Assembly: GCA_014084085.1 (NCBI GenBank)
Contig: NPFB01000008.1
Span: forward strand, 161,299 to 209,623
DNA from: Hondaea fermentalgiana
Taxonomy: Eukaryota; Sar; Bigyra; Thraustochytrida; Thraustochytriidae
Length of the DNA: 48,325 bases
Direction of reading: 5' to 3'
Shown here: positions 21,601-30,200 of the stretch, piece after piece
How positions within the stretch are numbered: the first letter of the stretch is position 1
Layout: every line of letters begins with the position of its first letter
Made by a program: the position numbers and the translations under genes
Notes under the pieces: generated by a model
What the model was told of the DNA's origin: nothing
Database searches by the model: none
Seen by the model: only the letters and a program-made list of their open reading frames with translations

Positions 21601-23713
21601 CGCTCTGGAACGCGAAACCGAAGAAGAGATTGGACGCCTCGACGAGCTCCGCGCAGACACGGAGCGCGCGCTCGAAAAGGCCTTACTCGCGAGAGAAGCG
21701 ACGGCAGCAAAGCTGGATCGCGAGGACGTGGAGGACGACGTGTCCGAGCCTGAGCAGACCGAGGAGGCTCTCCATGAGGCCAGGGAGGCCGAAGCACGTG
21801 CCCTCGAAGAGGAAAACTTTTCGATTGAGCAAGAAGTCGTCATGGCCAAACTTGAGGCCGAGGAGCGCGACCAGCTCGTGCAGCTCAAGGCGCGTCAAAA
21901 CGATGAGGTCAACGCCGCGATTGCAGAATTGCAGCGTCAAGCGGAAGAGGTCTTTGCAGGTCATCGCAACCAGCAAGACGAGATTAAAGCCCGTCTCCAA
22001 GAACGCAAGCTGCGCCGTGGCACGACAGTGCGTCGACGACGGCGTATCGGAGCTGGCACCAGCGGCCAAGAAGAGGCTGGGGAGGGCGTCGACCTCGAGG
22101 AGGACCAGGGGGATGAAAGTCTTGCTCCAGAGCTCACTGAAGAGCAAGAGCAGGCCATGAAAGAGCTCGAAGAAAAGCTCGCCGAGCTGCAGAGCAAGCA
22201 GGATCGCGAAAAGGAAGAATTTGTCAAGGATTTGGAAGCGCGAAAAGAAGCCGAAATTCAATCTCTCCGTGAGCAGATCCGCGAGCGCGTACAGCAAGAA
22301 CTCAGCGAAGAGGCTGCTTTCGAAAATCAGATTGCGCAGGAGCTCGAGCAGTTCCAGGAGGAGACCAAGATGCTCGTCGCAGAGATTCAGCTCCCCCCGG
22401 CGGCCGGTGCCGAAGGCGACGAGATGAGTGAGGAAGAGGCAAAGCGTTTGCGTGAGCAGTACGAGGTGAGTATGTCCGCGCTGAAGGAAAAGCGCAACGC
22501 TGAGCTCGCAGCTCTGCGCGAGAAGCTTGAGAAGAAGCGGAAGGGCCGTCTTGACGCCACGCAAAAGGCGGAAGAGGCCCGCGAGGAAGAACGCGTTCGC
22601 GAGCTACAGACTGCGGAAGAAAATAAACTCAAGGCCCAGGAGAAGGAGATTGATTTTGCGGCAAAGCAACAAGAGGAAGCTGCCGTTCATGGCACCGACA
22701 GCAACGCTGGAGACGAGGACGCGAAGGCCGCCGTTGAAAAGCTTCGTGAGTCATTCGAGCAGGCCAGTTCCGAACTGGCGCGCAAGCAGGAGAAGCAGCG
22801 TAATGACCGTCGTGAGGCGCTCGAACGTCGTCTTGAATCGCGCAAGCGCGCCATTGAGCAACGCAACAAAAAGAAACTTGAAGCTGCCGCGAAGAAAGAA
22901 GACAAAGTATTTGTCCAAGCGCTCAAGCCAGCCGCGCCTCCCGAAGAAGACCCCGAAGTCATTGCAGCCCGTCTTGAGCAAATCAAAAAGGATGCAGTCG
23001 CAAAGAAGGCCGCACTTGACACGAAAATTCGCAATGAGAAGAACGCCCAGCGCGATCGCATGCGAGACAGGCTGGCGAAGAAGCGTTTGCAGGCTGAAGA
23101 GAAGAAGAAGAAGATGCTGGTAGAAAAGGCGAAAGAGGAAGAGCTCATGAACCAGAAACTGAAGGAAGAGGAAGCAGCACTGCGCGAACGCCAGGCCATC
23201 GAGCTCCAAGAGATCGAGGAGGCCACGGCCGAGGCCTTTCTCGACGAAACGCAGACCGAGAGTCTCGCTGCTGGCGTGACCGCGTGGCGAAAGAGACGCG
23301 AGGAGCAGGAGCGAAAGCAGGCCAAGGGCCCATCGAGATCGGAAATTCTAGCGGCGGACTTTGCTGACAAGGCCAAGCGTATTGAGGACCTTTCTTCAGG
23401 GTCAACCAACGATGAAAAGGCTCAGAAGGAGGCAACTCGTCTTTTGAAAGACCTTGAGTCACTCTTTGTTAATCTCGTGGAAGAAACGGACGCCGAACTG
23501 AACAAGCTGACCAACGAAGCGGCTGTTCAAAAGGCTCGACAGAAGCGACAACTCCGAGACTTGCGCAGAAGAATTCTTCCTGATGCTGATCCAGTGTCGC
23601 CTCAATCGCCTGATTCTCCTTTGATCCCGGGCGACGGCGCGGGCAAGGAGTCATCGGCTCGGGCCGCTATGCCTATCAACGTCAACTTGGACGAAATTGC
23701 CTTTCTTGATTGA
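9659..23713 (+). CDS. Giant cadherin/IPT-TIG multipass receptor with IQ motif and coiled-coil tail
   Basis: 4,684 aa in one exon. A basic N-terminal extension (1-159) precedes a hydrophobic segment (about 166-181) ending QTQAA; M160/M161 (ATG at 10136/10139) would give an ordinary signal peptide, but 159 open codons upstream favour translation from 9659. Residues about 190-525 carry Cys-rich GCC2/GCC3-like repeats (GYYC, PCPPGTYG). About 700-1775 hold roughly 9 cadherin repeats with Ca2+-type linkers (DVNDVPFW, DENDPPEW, DVNESPVI, DANDRPVL, DVNEVPAF) and LDYE motifs. About 1775-3115 hold about 13 IPT/TIG immunoglobulin-like domains (GSNFG, GTNFG, GANFG cores). A second Cys-rich segment (about 3130-3220) leads to roughly 8 membrane helices (3221-3810) with an IQ motif LQSAFRGYYVRR (about 3495-3508) in a loop. 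Residues about 3885-4640 form a Glu/Arg/Lys-rich coiled coil. It is probably a surface adhesion or sensing protein with a cytoskeletal or calmodulin link (inferred). Confidence 0.88.
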   Translation: MSEYKSTHGKKRSVCDKGGDDTRKKTSSMRLKIGQPQGSSTARNDQLAPTSTGPGQARPSQGEMAEEGISWRSGNCDGLGQDGTYYESMPESSSKLASQGYVPSIKASAGEAGAAATTRRRLRGQIAIPARSEHRRRVAEIPSEPKSSKVNLLGKTSRAMMSSSSCIAYLIAVLAVLLSIGQTQAAVAFADTCACPDSSPCPSFCEACDSYDSDCISGKTNARCNGENHENCPDGYEKRAQTGSIWRCSSGGTYWTMYHCYRECLGITTGKCNRCQDGYYGYNSNQTCALCEPGRYCQGGSDQGECDAGYYCEAGSSSKDEMPCPPGTYGETTGLEDSSCSGPCFAGYWCESGSTDPEQYPCIEGQWGGSGQTNQYCSGPCSAGYYCPAASASSKANACGSASVYCPEGSAEPVPVDEGFYSTPLSVAENVRTSQTVCPKGSYCTGGKKYACPAGNYAPSIGLPSCASYVCAAGYYCPEGSTSSTAGPCYEGEVEPEHPAIYYCPAGTTAPLEVLDGYYSTPESALPIYRTGMELADTSLYITRYGLRLRKVEWMGSCEGNTGDLSIAEVTNDGLGDARENTTLTNLLVFDNINDANISTGDYLSFVDTDGLGYILPYALNQYECVAWVQENGFPFEILEDGALAIRSGYFLDYETCPTYIFDVLATSVSGDATATCRMTVEIINESDLPYFEFKTTVGYPFALPSVLDFYVDERSATNTGVGSPIRANDEDVGQDITFEIVADTLDGPEDMFYIGSCSGQLYVFDSGLDYITKNTYELQIRVCDDYQFFGASTEERCSITANVTIHVLDVNDVPFWKTDPYEITSFRVPENSPENTLLEAMCGDDPCAELDSSILGLQVDDLDLNNDGSSTTDVMSYSIERNFDDFFAVVTCVRDDNLDQCAVTETINAPAGALRTTGAAALDYESRNAYSITVRVNDGRGGTNTLDVAIEITDENDPPEWPAASAQESLTFSENSGAASGRIFATDEDSGDEITYSVVGAIDEHGDDATDLFEMENNNSVTAAESSLVTLQLTTGSTLDYEDSKNYTVTVQAEDIEGASATFDFTVHVRDVNESPVITTSELSVPENVAFGTAIAEAIAFTDVDAGQTGFFVLETGLNANMFAVAASTGVVTVRGDLDYETQDTYSIRVSVSDNGVPSIKTTKVITIRVTDEPEPPTFGSSQTYTVTETEEVDETWVASIDVVDEDGSDFTMEILSQVVASTGKAVDYFVVDGNTLVQNTSMASPINFESSLFTTFDDQNIRVTLYAEDDGGLNSTATVTIAVLDANDRPVLANTTTSVPKHVENYDENEPDRPYAPGFEVLNVFELCSDEDVDDDDRVTDITYAIVSGNDDGTFELVDGVLKVKTVTTNVRTENYEYVLGITATDHDVSPLTSQIAYITVLVTGENYPPSIDSHALTLVENEDDFAVIISDMGASDPDGSNLVFEVAGASPSAAAVAFFVEPSNGTLYLTQTLDYETMTNEDGTLVLTIRVRDNGGVEAYSLSALGTVTITVEDVNEVPAFDASSYSISVNEMTASGILGDPIVAIDPDAADVGQLRYALLDAEDSPFEVNELSGQLSTDGTLDFENPQALCTLSAGGIHTCELDLVVTDSVNHTASASITVRVLNINEAPVFNGTKCGQESYNIVCTDVNTTLGIIEVPETIYDFSPIRIGTLLSSDPDKISQVKLAFATAYFVFPDGVEQDTGETLMDDLFLLDDSGVLYLVGSLDFENRSVYSYAVKLSDEGNGEQAALDQDFTIEIRVVNENDIGPVAASTASDPWPTAGGDAVTLTGSNFGPTQFKIDNEGAEASDVRAYLVQKGTLRLFEASGCTVVSDTEVSCTSSPKGVGSELYWMVSFPELDHNSTLDFDDDSFANRFQDPVITSVTGADAFPTMGGAVFDLVGTDFGAAGLPFVPEVEVRYRSRMDRDTVYTAQNCSILSSVDIECTSTVSTGPKLEFMVVVQGQQALSWHGGDGTNYSHTAPTIASVAFEVSTITEMKTKGGSSTDAILITGTNFGPVGTSIAVTYGPVSQTSKFTATSCAVISAHTVVRCIYVAGSGVDLRFVVSANSVRSEASVQGLSYAGPTIESISGSGSENARTSGGDTVYISGSGFGPVTEIDGTVVARYGGENGIKYYATDCAVIREDTQISCLTASGTGRDHPWTVSISGQSSEVTEVAEGLIMSYSAPTINYFEGTESNAVTDGGDEVVLVGLDFGDQSDLITVTFGATGTEYTARNCIIDPDYLHSKILCELPPGVGKELKWTVVVDGQASRVPTTNYQAPGVDTLSGSPIEDGASTIGGEIFYIQGSDFGPRALHDENEEVVYSFSYGGSGGKKYKAANCTILEPEPSLLSTSPSGSDPIDAGEFSLEVDGVVTASIPFNASADDVQNALRDAQTGVLFNVSVTVNEISGARVWEILTPSLPREAITIQTSSLTANGSNAAIVIEQPSLGASAARCVTVPGVGANLGLVATIAGQSSNVSAVTLSYKAPEISSFTPSLGVSAKGFQLNVSGTNFGNEGVTVSFAGVTLTGAEVSEHSTITVPIPNELQRNANNAVEIEVEGQTVIDTYSFSPPVVTSITAVNPPQNLDGPPQEILIRGSSFGEYHPELGDSITVGGEECLLADWTHDSIRCNLTTLTGEMVITVGEQVCRNNNGSACCPCDFSYENLLAPPTVLSVSACGLGQDLSNCTTDGGYEITVFGANLGSGIYGSVYIGDEIESRECLVADPVEDYTETEIRCIVPPGEGKELQVVVHHAWQVSDDNVVFSYDQPHLRAVTPEAFSTYGASNLTIVGSNFGTSGPRVELRPHGNASLASLCEVLYFDHESIECFLPEGQGQLEIAVFAGEQEASSVLAFAYFPPFVKTISPVEGLAQGYYPLTVVGSNFGVTGTVYVGENECETITYAHELITCNMPKGAGANLPVYVESGRYTSNLNVTFTYLPPEVYALEPNHGPTIGGDTIIVHGANFHNSADLEVRIGSFLCENPISLTASEINCTSPEGVGTNLTVTVTVANQSSVVNYDPEAVFDFDQPTVNRVLPYPTDARGGGTLYLEGANFGDDDVDPEAFVRVLVDGYVCTEAERKDHSSIECQMPTVLVGEQPIFLEVALQSLDVDPDQGAFAACTANYYGRPGEFCLPCPDGAMCLGYVDNWHYDPASISGYGSLNRSLFQTCNPTEACLGNDTCAEGYVHQNDRLKLCGKCAEDFYRLEGKCEPCPNLAWLILIACFLVAVILCSVAYFLTKYGVQLAAVSICIDFCQVVSLFSTYDFAWPSVVSGAYAVLSAFNLNLELASPECSVGWDYETKWYIMYFMPVVFGLLFTTSFIVAFVKLAVRKVRREIKAKTGALVAPLVVKTDENDKLATLGDDEKVLLVDDDDMESYDASFNKFIDAEFGAFLLMCYYLYMSVMKKCFEVYRCTDGPVPVLRAEPAEPCDDTGEFYTRIHALAGFGIFVYGIGIPSVISFLLLKHRDFIKHDQQRREQALKLSETDAAKRLQSAFRGYYVRRVVDPRSILRQHKKLTHIGRTRAKFGKLYEDFTSECYYWRLVLMMRKLLLSMISLFLDDKFKQSTLAFGVLFSSYALQVKLKPYLSRFPDDLHKRRQAKAYKEWKRRAELRSEVNRTKGRVRALQMAVSAKMKRMGINVAKDQRLMRENMDFAQLEVNKGIAGRVQKSREKKLAKAIEDGEVDAEVVRAETSVQRHWAILRHFVTEMDNKDKFELNEEAAKYLNNDALRWIFDYNTLETISLATLMYILLFGLLFDTYEANAEDVRINVLASITIALFVMVIILFLSSVVIDVKRKFWPVVRERLLREGVRALLPRTMLRRLGVMKRRDAAGDDPAAGPRSRARGGATVAPSRDSAKAVLTARRGQWVSQVNPFATLERQNADLVRAEEARLQAILASKMRFEEELRERELKRQQEKERLEEEYRVKMASVDAELRELEEEEAAMLDALGGMGHEGEEGDLAVVDVGASETAGAALERETEEEIGRLDELRADTERALEKALLAREATAAKLDREDVEDDVSEPEQTEEALHEAREAEARALEEENFSIEQEVVMAKLEAEERDQLVQLKARQNDEVNAAIAELQRQAEEVFAGHRNQQDEIKARLQERKLRRGTTVRRRRRIGAGTSGQEEAGEGVDLEEDQGDESLAPELTEEQEQAMKELEEKLAELQSKQDREKEEFVKDLEARKEAEIQSLREQIRERVQQELSEEAAFENQIAQELEQFQEETKMLVAEIQLPPAAGAEGDEMSEEEAKRLREQYEVSMSALKEKRNAELAALREKLEKKRKGRLDATQKAEEAREEERVRELQTAEENKLKAQEKEIDFAAKQQEEAAVHGTDSNAGDEDAKAAVEKLRESFEQASSELARKQEKQRNDRREALERRLESRKRAIEQRNKKKLEAAAKKEDKVFVQALKPAAPPEEDPEVIAARLEQIKKDAVAKKAALDTKIRNEKNAQRDRMRDRLAKKRLQAEEKKKKMLVEKAKEEELMNQKLKEEEAALRERQAIELQEIEEATAEAFLDETQTESLAAGVTAWRKRREEQERKQAKGPSRSEILAADFADKAKRIEDLSSGSTNDEKAQKEATRLLKDLESLFVNLVEETDAELNKLTNEAAVQKARQKRQLRDLRRRILPDADPVSPQSPDSPLIPGDGAGKESSARAAMPINVNLDEIAFLD

Positions 23714-24291
23714 TAGTTTGACGTGTGAATAGATTGGATTTTGTAAATGAAGCACTCAGCCGTTCATGGCACAGTTGTCGGCGGGAGGTGGTATGATTGG
23801 ACATTTGCACAAAGCACAAACGTATGGACTTGAAATCACATCGACTACGGCCGGCCTGGTTCAGAGAGAAGTCTCTCTGTCCGTCCGTGCGCCAGGCTGA
23901 TGCTGATGTTGCTTTTGTCGACGATGTGCTGGCGACGATACGCGGCGACTGCGAGCTGCTCTGCAAGAAGAATATGCGCTTCCGGGGCAATCTCGTGACG
24001 AAGTCAGAAACGAGACTGCAATTCATTTCTGTCTTTGAGGATGCGGAAGCGTGCGGAAATCTTTGCACCTCGGAGGAGTGGAGCGAGACATGCACGCATT
24101 TCGTCTTCCGAGGGAGCAGAAGGTGTTGCTGGCCTTTAAAAGTGAGGGCTGTAACTCGAATAAAGTTCGCCTCGGTCAAGTGCGGCTATGTACCAAGCGA
24201 CAAGACCTGCGCGGTTCTTTAGATTTACAAGGAGAACGCCTAACTAAGACATGGCGATTACCAAAAGTCCAAAACAATGTCATACCTTTTT
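23714..24291. other. Convergent intergenic region after giant receptor gene
   Basis: 578 bp between the giant gene (+) and the LRR gene (-). The decamer ATTTTGTAAA sits at 23738-23747, 24 nt after the TGA, the same word that precedes AATAAA in the GH114 gene. The only frame worth listing is the PAN-like one at 23824-24222. Confidence 0.5.
23824..24222 (+). CDS. Possible small PAN/Apple-like Cys-rich protein or exon
   Basis: 132 aa from the ATG at 23824 (the open frame extends upstream only to a TTG). The C-terminal half has the spacing of a PAN/Apple module: EACGNLCTSEEW, then CTHFVF, then CCWPLK, with a further CELLC upstream. There is no signal peptide, which is odd for a disulfide-rich module; a missing 5' exon, a decayed gene, or chance would all explain this. 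It starts only 110 bp after the giant gene's stop. A 165-codon antisense frame overlaps it and looks random. Low confidence that it is a gene on its own. Confidence 0.3.
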   Translation: MDLKSHRLRPAWFREKSLCPSVRQADADVAFVDDVLATIRGDCELLCKKNMRFRGNLVTKSETRLQFISVFEDAEACGNLCTSEEWSETCTHFVFRGSRRCCWPLKVRAVTRIKFASVKCGYVPSDKTCAVL

Positions 24292-27200
24292 TCATGCGTG
24301 AAGTCGCGGAATAAGCCAATCGCACCAGCGCTCGCGTGCGGCGTGGTCGTAAAAGACGAGGCGATGATAGACCTCACTCGTGCCGGTCCTCATCAAAGTC
24401 TGACCACGCCTGCTTGTTTTGAAGTTGAGCTCCAGAGTTGGCTGTTCATCCTTGCTCACGCTAATCTCATGAAGGTCATGCAATTGGTGACAGTACCGTC
24501 CTTTTCCATCGCACTTCAAGATGCGACGCTGTGCATCGCGTTCTTTCGCCTTGCGATTTCCTATGACGTTGTTCATTGCAGTTTGATACCGATCGTTACG
24601 ATCTAAACGATGTTCAGTGCCCCAGCCCAAAGAAATGCCCTCCAAAGTTCGCACGGACGATTGATTGTCTGTCTTAGGGCTTAATGATGATGTCCTCGAG
24701 GTTGGCTGCGAGTACGAGACTGGAAAGATCCACTCTCCCCAATCCATTTCAAGGATCGCAAAGAATTTGCTTGTACATATAGCCATCCTTGGAACAAGAG
24801 CTCCATTGCTCTGTTGCAATAAGACTTGCGTGGCGAGAATCCCTTGAACTTCATTAAATAGCAGAGTGGAAGGCGCAAATTGCAGCAAACCCGTTGATGG
24901 ACTCGGAGAACCTCCAAGACAAGACTCTGCCTGATCCATAGGCAGACGTTCACGTGCGAGACTTGAGGCTTCGTCTTTATGTCCCACATTCAGACTGTCG
25001 AAGCCTCTATCGCCATCCATGTGGCGCTTTGGTACCTGAGAAAAGACGTTTTTGCTGCGCACGTCGTTGGCGTTTTCGTCGTTTTCGTCGTTGTCGTCGT
25101 CATCGTCGTTGGTGGCGGCGGCAACGCCATTAGTATCGTCTTCATTTTCGTCTTCGTCTTCTGAAAGCACGTGTATGGCATGGCGAAGTGCTTCACGAAA
25201 AGGGATGTCGCTTTCAATGCCCGGCGGATTAATTAATGATCTCTCCGCTCCAAGCCACGTTTCTACCTGAGCCCACTCGTGCGTCATTTGAAGAAAGAGA
25301 GAGTACATCCTGGCGGCAACACCCGAGACGTAGGTGAGGCACGTGAGTGAACTCGGGTCTGTGCGATCTCGTAAATCGGAAAGCTTATGCTTGATATGAA
25401 CACGCTGTCCAAATACACCCAAGACAATCCGTTGCACCGCACGATAAGGCTTGCGCCAAACGAGTCTCGGCTTCAGCAAGTTCCGGCGTAGGACTGAAGC
25501 GTTCGCAAAAGTGGTTGGATTTGAGTACAAGTCGTCTTGCGAGAGCCGCGTCGCGGCGCTTGCGCCAACTTCCCACCCACGGCCTTCACGGGGCTCGGTG
25601 AAAAGGTAGTATGCCTCAGAGGTGAGCACCAAGAGCTGGCGGCGCGCCAGGCCTGGCCCGGGAGTCTCCAATACGTCGCAAAAGGCAGACAAAAGAATCC
25701 GCTCCACCCCAATGCGATCGTGTTCCCACGTCTTGCTTTCAGCGGTGGAAGAGGCTGGACCTGCTGCACCTTGCGTATCTTTCACTTCGCCCGGCATTTC
25801 GCGTGAGCGAGATGGGCGCTCCAGAGGCGGTGGGGGCTCAATAGCCCATACCTTGCGAAATGTTCCATTAGGTTCCTCCACAGCAGAAGCAAGGTGTTCT
25901 TTGCGAGGCTTTTGCGATGGAATCTGCTTTTGCGTTGTAAATGGAGAGCGTGCGCCAACACAAAGAGAAAAGAAACACCCGTTTCGTGTTGGCTGCGGTT
26001 CTTTGTAGGCGAGTCCTACAGACGTCTGAGCGGCGGGCATCAAGCCTTCTTTCGGACCATTGCGCAAGTGTACATGAAAGCAATCTTCGACCCCCATGAA
26101 TTGTTGCAACTCTCGTGAAAAAGATGCTTTGGCAACACGGTCGAGCAGATCTTGGATATAAGAGTTGCGAATCGCAGCACGACTGTCCACCTGTGCGCGC
26201 ACGAGCTCCTCGAGGATTTCGTAGCGTGCCTCACTTGTGGACTCAAAGGAGGAAACCAGAAACTGCGTAATGTGCTCACGCACGCACGCCTCCAAAGTGC
26301 GTAATTGAACAGGTCTTGGAGATCGAGAGCTGCAGGCAACGACCAAAGCCAAGCAACCCTTGACCACACTTTCAAAGGGCAGCAGTGATTTCCACATGAC
26401 GTCGAGAGCACGGGTGTGGATCGACTCCTCCGCGCCATCGACGTGGTTGTCCCTTTTCTCAAGCCCGGGAACTCGTACAAGAGGAAGTTGAGCAGCAATG
26501 AGTGCAATCGTTCGCGTCGTGTGCAGTGCAAGGACGAGGTCAGCTTCGCCAAGGGTCTGCGACTCTGCGAAAAAACGCAGCGTGGAAAGAATACGCTTTG
26601 CGACGACGCAGATAATTGCATACACGGTGAGTTGCTCTGCCGACTCCTCGCGCCGAAGACCAGGCATGACGCAAAGTTCGTACGCGATGGCCATGAACTT
26701 GGCACCAATGAGCCCCTGTGGCCAAACAGGACGATCCTCGCCGCCGGCGCAAATGAATGCGAGAATGCGAAGTCTCTTGGGCATACGAAGGTTTCGCTTG
26801 GCCGCAGTGATTGTCTCCTGACTACCATCCTTCAAAAGAGAATAGATGACTCGAAGGGCAGCAACGAGCGTGTCGGTAATAGCCGTGTCTCGACGATGAC
26901 ACTTGGCCGCGTTGGGGGCGAACATGGTCACATCCGCGCCAGGGTACTGATCGATGCGCGCGGCCACTGCGGCACTCCTTGTCTCGCCCGGCTCCAACTT
27001 CTGGCGCTGACTCTCGCTCTCCATATGCTCTACGTCAGTGGTTTCGCGTGATTCTTCCATAAAATATTGAAGCAGCAGCTCGCTGCCAGCTGCAGATGGC
27101 GGCGCCCAGGAGGACGCGGGCAGCTCTGCGCCTGCAAGTGTGCCCCGCAGTGCCGGGTTTCCTGTATCTCCAGCGGCCTTCGCCAAGTAGGCAAAGCGCT

Positions 27201-30200
27201 CTACTGTTCCGCAAACGTCAGGAACTCTGAATTGCTCAAAGAGCTGGAGCACCGAAACACGAGATGGAACGGCCGACCGACGCAGAGCCTCATTAGTATC
27301 GGAATCTTCATGCCCCGCAATGGGCCCGTTCGATAGAGCAATATTCTTTTCAACAGCGCTGACGAGAAAGAGTAGCAAGCGCTCAAGGCCCTGAAAGTGA
27401 ATGAGAAGTTGATGCTGCTGTACTCTTTCCACACGATTCTCTCTTGTCTGAGTTACAGCAGCAAGCCAGTGGTCCGAGAGCCCTACCTGGCTGGCCATAA
27501 TATGATTCCAGTAGGGCCCCATATGTTTTTCTCCAATCGCGTGGCGATTTGCGACAGCACGAAAATCATAGTGAGGGTCGCACTCCTCCTGCATCCGTCT
27601 TCGCATCCACCCAGGAAGGCTGGCCTCGGCCTCGGCCGAAGCTGCCGTCTCGTCGGCATCGTTCGCGCTAGCAGCCTCTGCGTCGATCTCATCGACTCCA
27701 AAGAGCCAGCTGCGCCGAAGCAAGCGCAGGGATGGGTCCGAAATGCCCATGAGAACATCGGCGATGCGTCGCAAAATGCGTGGCGCCACAACACGCGTCG
27801 GTGATACGGAGCGGTCACCAAAAAGAGTTTGCAAAAGGTACTCCACTTGTCGACCGGGTCGCGTGCGTTCGAGCATGTTTGGCGCATAGCTGGCGCGGTC
27901 CATGTCGGTATCTTCAACGGGGTTTAGTTTGACGTGATCCGTGTTTTCGTCCTCCGTGTACAAAACTGCGACCATTCGCTTCAGAACCTCGTGGCTGCTC
28001 AGGTAGTTCCGAAGACTTTGAAACTGCGAAGCGGCCTGCAAGAACTGAACGCAGGCCGTCGAGAGAACTCGCTTCTGGCGCGACTCCTCGGCGTTCCCGC
28101 GCGTGTCGCGCTTTTCATTGCGCTCCAGAATGGACAGTGCTGCTGCTGCGCTTTTTTCTGCAAAGCTCAACCGAAACGAAGCACCAGAGGCGTGCGGAGA
28201 AAGACACACCTTGGTGAGGAGGCGAAAAGAGCCACCCAGGACCTCCTCAGTCTTGCCCGAGGAGATGTTGATCACGCTCGAAAGCATCTCCACCAAATAG
28301 TTGATCTCATTCATCTCGAATTCTGCAAGAGGAATTTCTTGAAGACATCGCACAGCCGCAAGACGCACCTCGTCTGAGGGTGTCTCCAGACACGCAAAAA
28401 GAAAGGTCTCGCGGTTCTTCTTGTTGAGGTCCTGTGTAACGCGGAGAGCAAGGGGGTTGCGACCTCGCACCGCCTCTACATTGTAAATGGTGATGAGATT
28501 GATGACGCGCACCAAAAGTTTGTGCATGGACGGACTATGAAGTGTGGCTACGGACCTGATTTCGCCGCGGAATTGAAGCTCCTCTTCTCGAGGCACAAGC
28601 TTGCACATCCGATTGAATTTGGTTCCCTTTTCGCCAAGGTACTGGAGCAAAGGTGTAACGCCTTGAAGTTTGGACGTAATACTGGCAAAGACATCACTAA
28701 AGCTGGATTGATACCAAGAGCGGGGCAGCTTCAGCACTTGTTCGAGTGCTTCGTATACAGCAGCGAGAACAACCGGTCCTGATCCGTAGTTGGGCTTGGT
28801 TAGTTCGAACAGGAGGTCCAAGAATCTCGGGCCGCTAACAATAAGTTCCACAAACACATTCGGGCTGTTGGCAAGCGCCACGAGACAGAGGATGCAATCG
28901 CGCAATATTGTGTCATTCGTTTGGTCCCCTTGACTTCGTTCTTTTTCTTCGACAAGCTGGCGCAAGCTTCGAAGGACGGCATGGTGCACACGCTCCTTAC
29001 CGAAGGCATCTGCCGAACGATGCATGCGCTCGCTGCGCCAGTCTGCCTCATGCGCGATTGGCTCGACAGCGTACGGAGTCGCTCGCTGCGCGTCTTTGGA
29101 ATTCTCCTCTTCGAACCCTGTATCGATGTCATAGAGTGCCATGTTCTTGACGAGAACCAAAAGTGCTTGGAAGCGCGGCAATCCCAGCTGCGCGTCCCTC
29201 AGTTCCTGGGCAATACTTGGTGCAAGCCCATGCGCGCCAAGCTCCGCAGCCAACCTTGGAGTCCTGCTCGCCACAGCGGCCATATCGATGACGGTGTCTG
29301 ATGGCCCTGACGTATTCGATAAACGACGCAGGTGCGCCTCGATGAATGCGACCGCTCCGTCAAGAGGAGACATCTTGAGACCCAAGGGGATGCCACTTGC
29401 TTGCGCGAGGTTGATGAGATTGACCATGAGACTTTGTCGCGTATAAGCGTCGTCTGCGCGTTCAAGCCAGGGAATCATGCACTCGTTGACAACAACAATG
29501 ACAGTTTTTGCCTGTTGTTCGCCTCCGCTCATCATGTCTCGAAGCTGCTCGACACAGCGCTGTCCAAAATTGTATTCCGCCACCGTCGAAAGGTATACAA
29601 GTATGCTCAAGAGCGTGCGAGTGACTTGCGGCTGCCTTTCGGAAAGGAGCACAATGTTTTGGAGGAACTCGTCAATCTCGAGAGAATTGTACTCCTCTGT
29701 GTCGAACTTGAAGAGAAATTGGTGGTCGTGCGGCCGGTCTGTGACGCGTTGGACATCACTGAGAAGCTCCCCAAGATTGCGCGAACAGCGGTCGGGCTGA
29801 ATAAAGCACTCCTCTAATAGAGCGTTGAGCTCATTAATTTTAGGAACGAGGCCCGCGATAGCAGGCGCAGGGTCTTTGCGCGAGCTCACGGTCGACCGTG
29901 GCCCCTCGTGGTGGCGCGCTGCAAGCTCGATGTGTACTTCGCGCGCCGTACGTTCCAGGCTACTGATACTCTGCGACCGGGGTCCACGTTGACCACCATC
30001 AACACTGTGATGATCGCTGGCATCGCCGCCGCCGCCGCTACTTTTCACGTCCTCGTCCAAACCGCTGTCGCTGCCATCCATTTGCGCGAAGCCAGTCATG
30101 TCATCAATGCGGCGGTCGCGAGCTGCCTCGGCGCTGCCTACACTGCCGTCTGAAGCCTGAAACGCAGAGTGAGAGACCACGGCGACGCTGCCAAAGGCCT

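Noticed and set aside
20878..22564. Long minus-strand frames (336 and 293 codons) under the giant gene's coiled coil
   Set aside because: Ser/Arg- and Leu-rich antisense images of Glu/Lys-rich coding sequence; no independent evidence.
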